Positions 35,098 to 44,033 of a stretch of DNA of 64,000 nt are shown piece after piece; positions within the stretch are counted from its first letter, which is position 1; every line of letters starts with the position of its first letter. The notes beneath the pieces are model-generated. The model saw only the letters and a program-made list of their open reading frames with translations. It had not been told where the DNA came from and did no database searches. This DNA comes from Dyella sp. M7H15-1 (GTDB taxonomy: Bacteria; Pseudomonadota; Gammaproteobacteria; Xanthomonadales; Rhodanobacteraceae). Position numbers and translations under genes: made by a program. The stretch is from the NCBI RefSeq assembly GCF_004114615.1, contig NZ_CP035300.1:3459986-3523985 (forward strand), written 5' to 3'.

Positions 35098-36315
35098 TCA
35101 TGCCGGATCCCCCAGGATCAGCGAGGCGTTATTGCCACCGAAAGCAAAAGAATTGCTCATCAGATAGCGCCGGCCACCCGCGGGCAAATGATTGCCTGTT
35201 TGTACCAGATTCAGCGCAGGCAGTGCGGGATCCGCTTGCCCATCCCACACATGTGGGGGCAGGCGCCGTTCGGCAAATGTATCAGTGAGGCTTAGCCAGC
35301 AAAATGCTGCTTCCAGCGCCCCGGCTGCGGCAAGCGTGTGGCCGGTGAGCGATTTGGTGGACGAACACGGCACGGCATGCTCGAACATCGTGGTGACGGC
35401 AAGGCTTTCCATGCTGTCGTTATGCTCGGTGGCGGTGCCGTGCAGGTTGATGTAGTCGATTTGCGCCGCCGCCAGGCCGGCATGGCGCAAAGCATCGCGC
35501 ATGGCTTTTTGCGCGCCGCCGCCTTGTGGATCGGGCGAAGACATGTGATAGGCATCCGAACTTGCGCCACCGCCCAGAAACTGCACGGGCCCGGTTTCGC
35601 GTGTCATCAGGAACAGCGCTGCCGCTTCCCCGATATTGATGCCGCGCCGATGTTTCGAGAACGGGTTGCAGCGCTGCAGATCCACCGCTTCTAGCGCATG
35701 GAAGCCATTGATGGCTAGGCGACACAACGTATCCACGCCGCCACAAAGCACAGCATCGCACACGCCTATCCGAAGCAGGCGCTGTGCGCTCAACAAGGCG
35801 CGTGCGCCGGATGTGCATGCGGTGGAAATGCCGTAGCGTGGCCCGGCCAGTTCCAGCCATTCGGCCAGGAACTCGGCGGGCGCGGCCAGTTCCTGATGCG
35901 TATATCGATAATCCGCCGGCCACACGCCATTGCGACGATAAGCATCGATACCATAGGTGGCTTCTTCGATGCCGCTGGTGCTGGTGCCGAGCACGACGCC
36001 GATACGCGCGCGGCCATAACGTTCGATCGCGTCGTGAATATCCGTTTCTATCTCCCATGCAGCGGCGAGCAACAGGCGGTTATTGCGATTGTTGTGATGC
36101 TCGCGTAGCGCATCGGGTATGGGCGGCAGTTTCGCACGCACCGCGCCAAGCGGTGGCGCGTGACCAGGAATCCAGCCTTGCTCCGGACGAATACCGCGGG
36201 TATCGCCGCGAAACAGGGCTTCGGCAACGACGGACTTGCCTGCACCAAGGTTGCAGATCACGCCCAGTGTGTTGAGGTAGATGTCCATGCGGGTTCGGGT
36301 TGAGTGTGCTGACAT
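35098..36315 (-). CDS. Beta-ketoacyl-ACP synthase of an aryl polyene-type cluster
   Basis: 405 residues from the ATG at 36315, three bases after the previous stop with GAGGTG upstream. FabF-type Cys-His-His triad: Cys in ISTACTSGARAL, His in NLHGTATEHNDSMES, His in KSLTGHTLAAAG; NSFAFGGNNASLI closes the fold. In aryl polyene and xanthomonadin pathways such enzymes elongate the conjugated chain on an ACP. Neighbours (KS-like protein, MMPL exporter, LolA-like protein, membrane protein) support this role over housekeeping FabF. Confidence 0.85.
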   Translation of the reverse strand: MSAHSTRTRMDIYLNTLGVICNLGAGKSVVAEALFRGDTRGIRPEQGWIPGHAPPLGAVRAKLPPIPDALREHHNNRNNRLLLAAAWEIETDIHDAIERYGRARIGVVLGTSTSGIEEATYGIDAYRRNGVWPADYRYTHQELAAPAEFLAEWLELAGPRYGISTACTSGARALLSAQRLLRIGVCDAVLCGGVDTLCRLAINGFHALEAVDLQRCNPFSKHRRGINIGEAAALFLMTRETGPVQFLGGGASSDAYHMSSPDPQGGGAQKAMRDALRHAGLAAAQIDYINLHGTATEHNDSMESLAVTTMFEHAVPCSSTKSLTGHTLAAAGALEAAFCWLSLTDTFAERRLPPHVWDGQADPALPALNLVQTGNHLPAGGRRYLMSNSFAFGGNNASLILGDPA

Positions 36316-36317
36316 GT

Positions 36318-36863
36318 TTACACGGCACCTCGCAGGCGCTGACGCCACAGCCATTCGCCAACAAACAGTACCCCTAGGATGACGTACACCAGCAAGCCGT
36401 TGTACAGCGTCCACACGTTCAGCGATGCCCACATCGTGAGCGCGGCCGATACCGCGCCGTTGAAGATAAAGAACCCCACCCAGACCCAGGTCACTTTGCG
36501 CGTATAGGGAATGGCTGCGTCTGGAAGGTTCGGCTCGCTCGCACGAGCGATACGTTCGATGATCGGCGGGCCGTATCTTAGGCTCAAGCCAAAGACGCCA
36601 AGCAACACGGCGCTGATCAGGGTGGGATACCAGCGCCATAGCGTTGCTTTGCCGCTGAAGGCCAGTAGTGCGCAGTAAACCAGCGCCGCTGCCAACATCC
36701 AGCGTCCACCCGGCTGCTTCAGCAGGTTGGGCGCCCGCATGAGCCAGGCCACGGCAAGTCCGAGTGCAAACAGCGCTGGCTGCGCACGATTCGCTCCCAG
36801 ATATACCAGGAACGGATAAAGCACTCCGGTCAGCGTAAACAGAATGGACGTCAGCTTGGGCAT
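36318..36863 (-). CDS. Inner membrane protein of the aryl polyene cluster (COG4648-like)
   Basis: 181 residues from the ATG at 36863. About five hydrophobic segments, including ILFTLTGVLYPFLVYLG, PALFALGLAVAWLM, WMLAAALVYCALLAFSG, LISAVLLGVFGLSL and WTLYNGLLVYVILGVLFVGE, with a conserved-looking RYGPPIIERIARASEPNLP loop. Proteins of this shape recur beside the LolA-like and MMPL genes of aryl polyene clusters, but their role is not established. It starts 17 bases after the KS-like gene. Confidence 0.7.
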   Translation of the reverse strand: MPKLTSILFTLTGVLYPFLVYLGANRAQPALFALGLAVAWLMRAPNLLKQPGGRWMLAAALVYCALLAFSGKATLWRWYPTLISAVLLGVFGLSLRYGPPIIERIARASEPNLPDAAIPYTRKVTWVWVGFFIFNGAVSAALTMWASLNVWTLYNGLLVYVILGVLFVGEWLWRQRLRGAV

Positions 36864-36879
36864 GCGTTCCGATGTGCTT

Positions 36880-37623
36880 TCATGACCGTTGCCAGATCCA
36901 TCGACGTGTTTTCCACGCGTGCTCCAATGCGTTGCTTTGCTGGTGGAGTGCACGCACGAATTCCAATGCGTGTGGCCACGTCGCTGGGGCGATCTTGTGT
37001 TGGTTCGATTCCAGTCGCAATTGCCAGCGTTTGTTGCTTTGCGCGCGTTCATCCACGCCAGCGGCCTTCACTTTCAGCGCCACCGTATAGGAAAACGGTA
37101 TGTCGTCGATCCAGTCACGGTAGGCTTCGGGTGGCTGTTCCTCCGCGACCACGACCAGTATGGCGGGGGCACCTTCGCTCAGGATGGCAACGGCTTCCAA
37201 CATGGCGTGTTCAAAGGTATCGGCCTCGCCCGCAATAGCCACGGATTCGCCATGTTGACCGCACAGGATCGACCACTGCCCAGCGATGGCGTTATGCACG
37301 GACAAGCCAAATTGTGTAGGTGACAGCGGTTGCTGATCCGTTACGTCACTTAGCAGCGCATAGGCACGGGACGTTTCACCGTGGTGCGAGGCAAATACGA
37401 AGGGAAGTTGTTCGTCTTCACCGCATAGGGGCCACGCAACATGCAAGGTCATGCGTGCCAATCGGCTGAGGCGGCGGCGCTGCAGAGCGGGCAGGAAATC
37501 GCAGCTTGGTTGGCTGCCGTCATCAGGCATGCGCATTGGGGTGCGCGACCACGCCTGCCACGCTTCGTTGTTATCCAGGCCGGGTGCCCAGGCGCGCCAT
37601 TGATCGATGATGAAGTCCATCAT
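36880..37623 (-). CDS. Ketoacyl synthase-like N-terminal domain protein
   Basis: 247 residues. The pattern PALQRRRLSRLARMTLHVA, FVFASHHGETSRAYALL, SPTQFGLSVHNAIAGQWSI and SEGAPAILVVVAEEQPPE matches the short ketosynthase-N-terminal-like family found in aryl polyene loci. These lack the full Cys-His-His triad and are thought to act as chain-length or partner subunits; that role is inference. The start overlaps the MMPL stop (ATGA). Confidence 0.75.
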   Translation of the reverse strand: MMDFIIDQWRAWAPGLDNNEAWQAWSRTPMRMPDDGSQPSCDFLPALQRRRLSRLARMTLHVAWPLCGEDEQLPFVFASHHGETSRAYALLSDVTDQQPLSPTQFGLSVHNAIAGQWSILCGQHGESVAIAGEADTFEHAMLEAVAILSEGAPAILVVVAEEQPPEAYRDWIDDIPFSYTVALKVKAAGVDERAQSNKRWQLRLESNQHKIAPATWPHALEFVRALHQQSNALEHAWKTRRWIWQRS

Positions 37624-39986
37624 GCGTCCTGCCTTTTTCGCGAGGTTGTGCTGGTCGGTACCAGCAAGACCGTGAAGCCAATACCCAGCAGCAAGGTAAG
37701 GCCGAAATCCCGCAGTGCCGGCATGGAACTCAAGGCTAGCAGGCCGAACGACAACAGGGCCGTGAAGGCGGAAAGCAGCACGCTGGCGTACATCGCGCCG
37801 GGATGATGCATGACATGCGGCTCACCTTCACGCAGGAAAACCGCGTAGTTGGCGCCCACGCCCAGTACCAGCATCAGCGCCATCCAATGAAACAAGGTCA
37901 GCGGCTGATGCAAATAACCGAGCACGGCAAGCGTAAAGCCGATACCCAGCACCGGCGGCGCCAGCACACGCGGTACCTCGCGCCAACCATAGCGCCAGCC
38001 GAATACCGGTACGATCAGCAACACGGCAGCCAGTAGCCAGACACTGGCGTAACGTCGATACCGTCCAAAGAGCGCGGAAATGCTGGCGGGTTTGTCAACT
38101 AGCATGACGCCAGGCAAATGATCGGCTGCGTGCTGAAGCATGGCAACCGGTGCATCGCCTTGTGGCAGCACGAGCGAGGCGGCGCCGTGATGTGCCTCAT
38201 CGCCCATCCACAAGTAGCGAAAAGGTGTTGCTATCGGAGTCTTCAGCCATGCCTGCAAGTCGAGGGGCGTGCCGGGCCATGCATGGATGTATGGTTCGAT
38301 ATCATTGGCGCGAAATCCCACATGGCTCAACCATTGCCGCATGCGTTCCGGTTGCACGAACAACGGCGCCAGCAGCGCCTGGTTTGCCTGCTGACGCTGC
38401 AACGAAGGCGCCATGCCAGCCAGGCCAAGCCATCCCTGCAAGGAGTTCGCCTCGACCAACGGCTGCAAGCGTTGTTCCAGTGCTTCCTCGCGCTGCAGAA
38501 CCTGTTCCTGATCCTTGCCTTGCACCAGATAGAACTGGGTGCCGTTGCCAAGGCCGGTAATGTCACGGATCTGCTTCTCTTGTTCGGTCAGTGCGGCAGG
38601 GGGCGCGATCAGCAGGTGCACGTCGTCGTCATGGCGCAATTGCCACCAGCCGGGCATCGCCAGCAGCAACAGGACCACCGCGAGTGCCACGGCGCGGCGT
38701 CCGTACGCAGTGCGAGCAACACTTTCCTGCAATATGCGTGCAATATGCACTGACGTGGTCGACAGCGGTTTCGCGGGCCGTTGCAGCAAGGCCGGCAACA
38801 AGCCGAACACACTCAAGCACGCCACCGTCATGCCGGTCATGGCAAAGCAGGCCATCTGGCGCAGCGCCGGAAACGGTACAAGACCAAGCAGGGCATAGCC
38901 CAGCAGCGATGTACCCAACGCCAGCAACAGCGCTGGCCGTACCTGGCGTAAACCTTTGCGTGGTTCCCATGCATCGCCGGCATTCGCGCGCGCACTCAGG
39001 TACTGAATGGAATAATCCACGGCTTCGCCCAGCAAGGCTGCACCGAATACCAGCGTCAACAGATAGATATGCCCAAAGATCAGCACGCAAAGTATTGTCG
39101 CCGCGACAATACCGATCGCGGTGGATAGAAACGCCAACAGCAAGGGGCCGGGTGAGCGGAACACGCCCAGCAGTAGCAGGGCGATGCCGATGGTGGAAAC
39201 GAGTCCGACCAGATGTACGTCGTGCTCCGCGTCGGCACGTGCAGCGGCGGCATAGAACACGGCGCCAGTGCGCAGGATGCGGGTGCCGGGTTGATCACGT
39301 TGCGTCGCCAGTTCGGCCTGGTCCAGCGCGCCCAGTGCACGGCGTTGGATGGCATCGTCGTACGAGGAGCCTTTGAGCGTGGCCGTCACTAGCACGTAGC
39401 TGACTTCACCGCGATGTGCGGTCAGCAGATTGTCCTCCGGTACCAGTGGCGAGCGGTTCCAGGGCTGCTGGTCCAGCCAGTGCTGCAGCCAGCCGAAGGG
39501 GGCATCCTGCAGGCGTGTGGCCACGCCGGTGACAAAAGGTTCGTTCACGTGCTGCACTAATGCCTGCGCCGGATCATATCCGGGTCGCGCTAGCGCAGTG
39601 CGATCCGCATCGGCAAGCAGGTTGAAGCGATGCGCCAGATAGGGTGCCACCCGTTGCTGCAGGTTGAAGGGCGGCAACTCGGCCGTTACCGTGGCAAACA
39701 CGCTATTTTTGCCCAGTGCACGCCCCAATTCGCGTGCTGCCGCTTTGGCGCGATCATCGTTGGCATTGGCAACCAGTAGAATCACACGATCGCCGTTGGC
39801 GTGTGCCAGCCGATGCGCGGCCACTTCCGCCAGCGGGTTTTGCTCGGTCGCCGGCAGCATAGCCAGCAGATCGGTCTGGATGGCGGAGCTGCCATGACCC
39901 AACAGTAGCCATGTTCCAAGCACAGCGAGAAGCAGCGTCGCCGCTGCAAACCAAGCTGCGCGTAGCCACAGACTCCGTGGACTCAT
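37620..39986 (-). CDS. MMPL/RND-family exporter of the aryl polyene cluster
   Basis: 788 residues with the two-fold layout of MMPL proteins: an N-terminal membrane helix, a large periplasmic loop (about 35-240), a block of five to six helices with GEAVDYSIQYLSAR and a helix at GYALLGLVPFPALRQM, a second loop, and a second helix block (YGWREVPRVLAPPVLGIGFT, GVGANYAVFLREGE). It belongs to the group of predicted exporters encoded with LolA-like proteins in xanthomonadin and aryl polyene loci. It probably moves the lipid-linked pigment toward the outer membrane. It overlaps the genes on both sides by ATGA. Confidence 0.82.
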   Translation of the reverse strand: MSPRSLWLRAAWFAAATLLLAVLGTWLLLGHGSSAIQTDLLAMLPATEQNPLAEVAAHRLAHANGDRVILLVANANDDRAKAAARELGRALGKNSVFATVTAELPPFNLQQRVAPYLAHRFNLLADADRTALARPGYDPAQALVQHVNEPFVTGVATRLQDAPFGWLQHWLDQQPWNRSPLVPEDNLLTAHRGEVSYVLVTATLKGSSYDDAIQRRALGALDQAELATQRDQPGTRILRTGAVFYAAAARADAEHDVHLVGLVSTIGIALLLLGVFRSPGPLLLAFLSTAIGIVAATILCVLIFGHIYLLTLVFGAALLGEAVDYSIQYLSARANAGDAWEPRKGLRQVRPALLLALGTSLLGYALLGLVPFPALRQMACFAMTGMTVACLSVFGLLPALLQRPAKPLSTTSVHIARILQESVARTAYGRRAVALAVVLLLLAMPGWWQLRHDDDVHLLIAPPAALTEQEKQIRDITGLGNGTQFYLVQGKDQEQVLQREEALEQRLQPLVEANSLQGWLGLAGMAPSLQRQQANQALLAPLFVQPERMRQWLSHVGFRANDIEPYIHAWPGTPLDLQAWLKTPIATPFRYLWMGDEAHHGAASLVLPQGDAPVAMLQHAADHLPGVMLVDKPASISALFGRYRRYASVWLLAAVLLIVPVFGWRYGWREVPRVLAPPVLGIGFTLAVLGYLHQPLTLFHWMALMLVLGVGANYAVFLREGEPHVMHHPGAMYASVLLSAFTALLSFGLLALSSMPALRDFGLTLLLGIGFTVLLVPTSTTSRKRQDA

Positions 39987-40633
39987 GGCAGACCGAGTGA
40001 GTGCTTTTCCAGTGCGCTCAGCGGACCGGCGTCACGGGTGTCGGTCATGCGGATATCCGTCTGCGTGCCATCTTGCATATTGATGCGAATGCCCTGCAGA
40101 AAGCTGCCGCCGTCAAGCTGGATGTCGCGCAGCACCTGCGCCACGCGCGTCTGCTTTGGCGTGAAATGCAGCGTCCACCGCGCAACCGAGCCATCCGCGC
40201 TGACATTGAACTGCCGCATCACCGCATCGAGCCGCCCGGCTAGCATGGATTGCAGCATTTGCGAAATCTGGCTGATGCCACGTTCATTGCGCACGGATTG
40301 CATGCGGCCACTGGCGTCGATGCGCGCGGTCTGATTACCGGTGAGCGCCAGCATTTCCTGATAAGGCTGTTGCACTTGCCACAACATGCCGCGGCCGGAT
40401 ACGAACAGCAGTTGCCCACGGCTGTGTTGCGATTGGGTAAGGGCGGGTATCTGGCGCTGCTGGGTGAAAGATGCGCGCACGGCGGAGTGTTGGTTTAGTT
40501 CGGCAAATATGTTGTGAAGCAGGTCGGGCGATGCGGTTTGGGCATGTGTGCTCAGGCTCAACCAGGAAAGAAGGGTGCATAGCAATTTCAATGCATTGCG
40601 TGCAACGAATTTACTCCCTTCTTTCTTCAGCAT
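39983..40633 (-). CDS. LolA-like periplasmic carrier of the aryl polyene cluster
   Basis: 216 residues from the ATG at 40633; an upstream ATG at 40672 would overlap the dehydrogenase gene. A signal peptide (LKLLCTLLSWLSLSTHAQ) is followed by a LolA-type half-barrel with RASFTQQRQIPALTQSQHS, GRGMLWQVQQPYQEML and an Arg/Asp-rich C-terminal part. In these clusters the protein is thought to carry the lipid product across the periplasm with the MMPL exporter. The stop overlaps the MMPL start. It is the first surviving gene: the transferases and dehydratase expected upstream are absent. Confidence 0.8.
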   Translation of the reverse strand: MLKKEGSKFVARNALKLLCTLLSWLSLSTHAQTASPDLLHNIFAELNQHSAVRASFTQQRQIPALTQSQHSRGQLLFVSGRGMLWQVQQPYQEMLALTGNQTARIDASGRMQSVRNERGISQISQMLQSMLAGRLDAVMRQFNVSADGSVARWTLHFTPKQTRVAQVLRDIQLDGGSFLQGIRINMQDGTQTDIRMTDTRDAGPLSALEKHSLGLP

Positions 40634-40646
40634 GACAAGCAGCGAA

Positions 40647-41750
40647 TTACTGCCCGCGCATACGCCCCGCAAAGCGTGGCGCGCCGTTGCCCATATGCGG
40701 CAGTTTGATCTTGCCGATCGCCTCGATGCGCTCTTCCGCCAGACGGTCCGCTGCTCTATAGGTGGGCACGTTCTGCGTCTTGCTGATTTCGAAGATGCGG
40801 CCCAGGTTGTAGTAAATCGTGCGCATCATGCGCATAGCGCGCTCGCGGTTGTAGCCGTCGATTTCCAGCGATACGTTCATAACGCCACCGGCATTGACGG
40901 CGTAGTCGGGTGCATACAGCACGCCACGGCGTTGCAGTTCGTCGCCGATCGCGTCGTTGGCAAGCTGGTTGTTGGCCGCACCGCAGATGATTTTGGCCTT
41001 GATGCGATCGATGGTCTGCTCGTTCACCGTGCCACCCAGCGCGCAGGGCGAATACACATCGGCATCGACATCGTAGATGTCGTCCAAGCCCACGGCTTCG
41101 CAGCCCAGCTCATCCACACAGCGTTGCACGGCATCCTTGTTGATGTCGGTGACGAACACCTTCGCGCCCTGTTCGCGCAGCAGCTTGATGAACTCGCTGC
41201 CCACATGGCCGGCACCCTGCACGGCGTAGCTATATTTGCCCACGTCTTCGTTGCCGTGCTTGAAATTCAGCGCCGCCATCAGGCCTTGCAACGTGCCGTA
41301 AGCGGTGAATGGCGACGGGTCGCCCGAACCACCGTGTACCTGGTGCACGCCAGTCACGTATTCGGTTTCGCGGAACACATATTCCATATCGTTCACGTCG
41401 ATGCCCACATCTTCAGCCGTAATGTAACGGCCATTGAGCGAGTTGACGAAACGGCCGAAGGCGCGGAACAGCGCTTCGGATTTGTCTTTCGACGGATCGC
41501 CGATGATTACCGCCTTGCCGCCGCCCAGGTTCAGGCCGGCTACGGCGTTCTTGTAGGTCATGCCGCGTGACAGGCGTAGTACGTCGTTCACCGCATCCTG
41601 CTCGGTCTTGTACGGCCACATGCGCAGGCCGCCCAATGCAGGGCCCAACACCGTGTTATGGATCGCAATGATGGCCTTCAGGCCGGCATCCTTGTTGTGG
41701 CAGAAGACGACTTCTTCGTGGCCTGTTTTGGCGATGGTTTCGAAAATCAT
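40647..41750 (-). CDS. Leucine/valine-type amino acid dehydrogenase
   Basis: 367 residues from the ATG at 41750. Glu/Leu/Phe/Val dehydrogenase signature: GPALGGLRMWPYKTEQDAV, then GMTYKNAVAGLNLGGGKAVI with the substrate and catalytic Lys residues, and NAD-binding AVQGAGHVGSEF. The size (about 365) and the GGLRMW form fit branched-chain amino acid dehydrogenases rather than 450-residue glutamate dehydrogenases. It would deaminate leucine, valine or isoleucine to the keto acids that feed the liu pathway. It lies 14 bases before the LolA-like gene, but functional coupling to pigment synthesis is unlikely. Confidence 0.85.
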   Translation of the reverse strand: MIFETIAKTGHEEVVFCHNKDAGLKAIIAIHNTVLGPALGGLRMWPYKTEQDAVNDVLRLSRGMTYKNAVAGLNLGGGKAVIIGDPSKDKSEALFRAFGRFVNSLNGRYITAEDVGIDVNDMEYVFRETEYVTGVHQVHGGSGDPSPFTAYGTLQGLMAALNFKHGNEDVGKYSYAVQGAGHVGSEFIKLLREQGAKVFVTDINKDAVQRCVDELGCEAVGLDDIYDVDADVYSPCALGGTVNEQTIDRIKAKIICGAANNQLANDAIGDELQRRGVLYAPDYAVNAGGVMNVSLEIDGYNRERAMRMMRTIYYNLGRIFEISKTQNVPTYRAADRLAEERIEAIGKIKLPHMGNGAPRFAGRMRGQ

Positions 41751-41840
41751 TGGAACATGGACTCCACGTTTGACGGCGCCGGGGAAGGCTACCACTTAGT
41801 TGAAGCGCTCGGGCCCTGCCAAGGACCTGACGCCTGAAAC

Positions 41841-41871
41841 TCAAAGCCCCAGCAAGAAGCTGGGGCGGTGA
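41841..41871 (-). terminator. Stable hairpin between the dehydrogenase and IS copy 2
   Basis: GCCCCAGC (41846-41853) and GCTGGGGC (41859-41866) around AAGAA, followed on the minus strand by TTTGAGTTT. It lies upstream of the dehydrogenase start, so it probably closes the transcript of the gene beyond. Confidence 0.55.
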
Positions 41872-41942
41872 GTTAGCGCCGTAGAGTTTAGTACGAGTCG
41901 GAGTGGATCGCTGGCGCAACGCAACAAGCGACAGCATGTTCC

Positions 41943-41970
41943 AAAAAGCCTCGCCGAAGCGGGGGCTTTT
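41943..41970. terminator. Bidirectional terminator next to IS copy 2
   Basis: AAAAAGCCTCGC and GCGGGGGCTTTT form a stem with a CGAA loop and A/T tails on both sides. It was probably the terminator of the YXWGXW gene at 42857 until the IS copy was inserted between them. Confidence 0.7.
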
Positions 41971-42000
41971 CGAGCCTGATTGCCAGGTCCCTCATGGCTA

Positions 42001-42845
42001 GAGCATGTCGTCATAAGATTCTGAGCCACATGACGAGGCAGCGAATTTGCACAGCGGCAAGGAAAGAGGACAGATTCTTCGCGTAGCGTGTCGCCACACC
42101 ACGCCACTGTTTCAGGTACAAAAACGCATTCTCAACCAGGTGGCGATGACGATACAGGTACGTGTCGTAGTCGCGCGGCTCTTTTCGGTTTTTACGTGGC
42201 GGAATATGCGCCTGCATGCCTTGCTCATGAGCCTGCTCAACAATGGCATCACTGTCATAACCTTTGTCGGCCATGAGATGCTCAGCAGGAATGTCTTTGA
42301 TCAGTTCCGCAGCCTGCGAACAATCTGCCCGGGTACCCTCTGTAACAAGAATTCGGACTGGCATACCATGCGCATCCACGGCCAAATGTATCTTGGTGTT
42401 GCGCCCCCTTTTGTGAGACCTATGCCCTGATTGCCGCCACGAGCTCCCGCTGCATGAGGATGAACCTTGCAGTGACTGGCATCGATCATCAGCCACTCAA
42501 AGTCCGGCTCATCCATCACACGTTCCAACAGACCTTCCCATGTGCCGTTATCGCGCCAGCGACAAAAGCGCCGATGGGTATTCTTCCAATCGCCGTACTC
42601 GGGTGGTAAATCTCGCCACAGCGCTCCGGTGCGAAGTATCCAGAACACTGCGTTGATGAATTGCCGATTATCTTTGGCTACACGCCCCCATCGGCCCGCT
42701 TGACCCGGCAAATGGGGTTCAAGCAAACCCCATTTTTCATCGGAGATGTCATGGCGTCGATAGGCCGCAGTCACAGAGGATTCCATCCAGCAAGATTCGA
42801 TGGCGGGTAGTTAACCATATTTCAACACCTCATGACGACAGGCTC
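42001..42845 (-). mobile_element. IS5-family insertion sequence, copy 2 (845 bp)
   Basis: Same ends as copy 1 at 21418-22262, with TA at 41999-42000 and 42846-42847 as target duplication. Orientation is the same as copy 1. Differences seen are single bases, for example Ala to Leu-type changes in the transposase (GAPW versus GALW; RRPRN versus RRLRN). Confidence 0.93.
42011..42786 (-). CDS. IS5-family transposase, copy 2
   Basis: The two frames (42786-42301 and 42496-42011) are read as one DDE transposase after a -1 slip at the AAAAGGGGG run, as in copy 1. The catalytic segments WLMIDASHCKV, ADKGYDSDA and VENAFLYLKQW are intact. With both copies intact and almost identical, recent transposition within this genome is likely. 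Confidence 0.88.
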
Positions 42846-42856
42846 TAGGTCTTCGA

Positions 42857-43183
42857 TCAGCGGCCCCAGTAGCCCGCGCGCCAGCGCCAGCTCGGACCCA
42901 TCCGCACCCACGTACCGGGGTACCAGCGGTAGCCGACGCGTTCGCGCATCCAGTAACCAGGCACCCACACATGGCGGCGTGCATAGCCATCCCAGCGCCA
43001 GTAGCCCGGCGCCCAAACCCAGCCACGACGTGGCGGAGGAGCACGTTCAAAACGCGGCGGTGGCGGTGCTACGCCAACCGCGCCAACAACCACCTGTGCC
43101 GAAGCTGGCGGGATATAGCTCACACTGGCCAGCGCAAGGCCGATGCCAGCAACAAGGGCCAATTTGCGGGTCATGCTGATCAT
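42857..43183 (-). CDS. Exported YXWGXW-repeat protein
   Basis: 108 residues from the ATG at 43183, with GGAGAAG nine bases before it. A signal peptide (LALVAGIGLALASVSYIPPASAQ) is followed by a Pro stretch and aromatic/Arg repeats (WVWAPGYWRWDGYARRHVW, VPGYWMRERVGYRWYPGTW). Proteins with this repeat are small envelope or outer membrane-associated proteins without a known activity. IS copy 2 ends 11 bases after its stop and separates it from a terminator-like hairpin at 41943. Confidence 0.8.
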   Translation of the reverse strand: MISMTRKLALVAGIGLALASVSYIPPASAQVVVGAVGVAPPPPRFERAPPPRRGWVWAPGYWRWDGYARRHVWVPGYWMRERVGYRWYPGTWVRMGPSWRWRAGYWGR

Positions 43184-43381
43184 AGTGTCTTCTCCAAATT
43201 TAAAGCAGCCACGGAAGGCGGCTTGCAGTGCGGGAAACGCAATCGTATTTCCGATTGTTGACGTGATTGTTTTCGCTTGTTCAGGAAGCAGCATGAATTA
43301 CTTGCGATGAGTAAAGGGCATTGGAATAAGAGGTGCTGTAAGCGTCACCCAAGGTCACGTCAGGCAGTGCTGTATTCGTGA

Positions 43382-43568
43382 TCAGCAGGCGGATGCAGGC
43401 TGCCAGTGCCCGTTCAACGGCAGAAGCGAATCGATGTCGCGATCATAGTGTGGCGGGGCAGGCGGCGCCCATTCTTGTGAGTCGGCCAGTGAGACGTCAC
43501 TTTCCTGCAACGCGTTGGTATCTTGGATGCACAAAATCTCAGGCAAATACCGGATCGTCAGCGTTGTT
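43382..43568 (-). pseudogene. C-terminal remnant of an unrecognised gene
   Basis: On the minus strand about 60 codons read in frame to a TGA at 43382-43384, with segments IRYLPEILCIQDTNALQESD and HYDRDIDSLLPLNGHWQPA. Pro, Trp and acidic content look protein-like and unlike the antisense frames here. A stop immediately upstream removes any start. No family was recognised. Confidence 0.25.
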
Positions 43569-43719
43569 TAGCGAAGAGATACTTTGTTCGATACTGAATA
43601 TGTATGGACTATCTGCAAAGGAATTCGTGCTGCTTGTCGCTGGCTATGAGGCGATGGATAGAGATCTTCAAAAGAAATGGGTGGTCCTTTACTAGCACAA
43701 ATTTTAGTAACAAAACTAT

Positions 43720-43854
43720 ATGAACAAAGTCGCTTTTGAGCGACCACTTGCAGAATTTAGTTCAACGATTGAGCTGCCTGAATTGTCATTTGATGAGGAT
43801 GGCATGGCCTATGTCACGGTTGATGATAGCCATCTCATCATTTTTCGTCGTTGA
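43720..43854 (+). pseudogene. N-terminal fragment of a CesT-type secretion chaperone
   Basis: 44 codons from the ATG at 43720. FERPLAEFSSTIELPELSFD then EDGMAYVTVDDSHLIIF is the opening helix and first beta hairpin typical of type III secretion chaperones (acidic, with a xLSFDEDG turn). A TGA follows and no continuation was found in the other frames. It lies 180 bases before the intact chaperone and is probably a decayed paralogue. Confidence 0.5.
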
Positions 43855-44033
43855 ATGCGTGCTTCGTGCTACTTGACCAAGTGGTTGACACACTCCTCAG
43901 GCACACGGATGCAAAACCCCGTGGTTAGATATGCTTGTGATGAGCTTGTATGTTGTTTCGTCACAACGATCCGGGCATTCCAAGGTGGGTTCGCTACAAG
44001 AGCTTGGCCAAAAACACTGCATGAAGTAACAAA

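Noticed and set aside
37000..37030. tRNA-like T-arm sequence GGTTCGATTCC
   Set aside because: It lies inside the antisense of the ketosynthase-like gene, and no acceptor, D or anticodon stems can be built around it.
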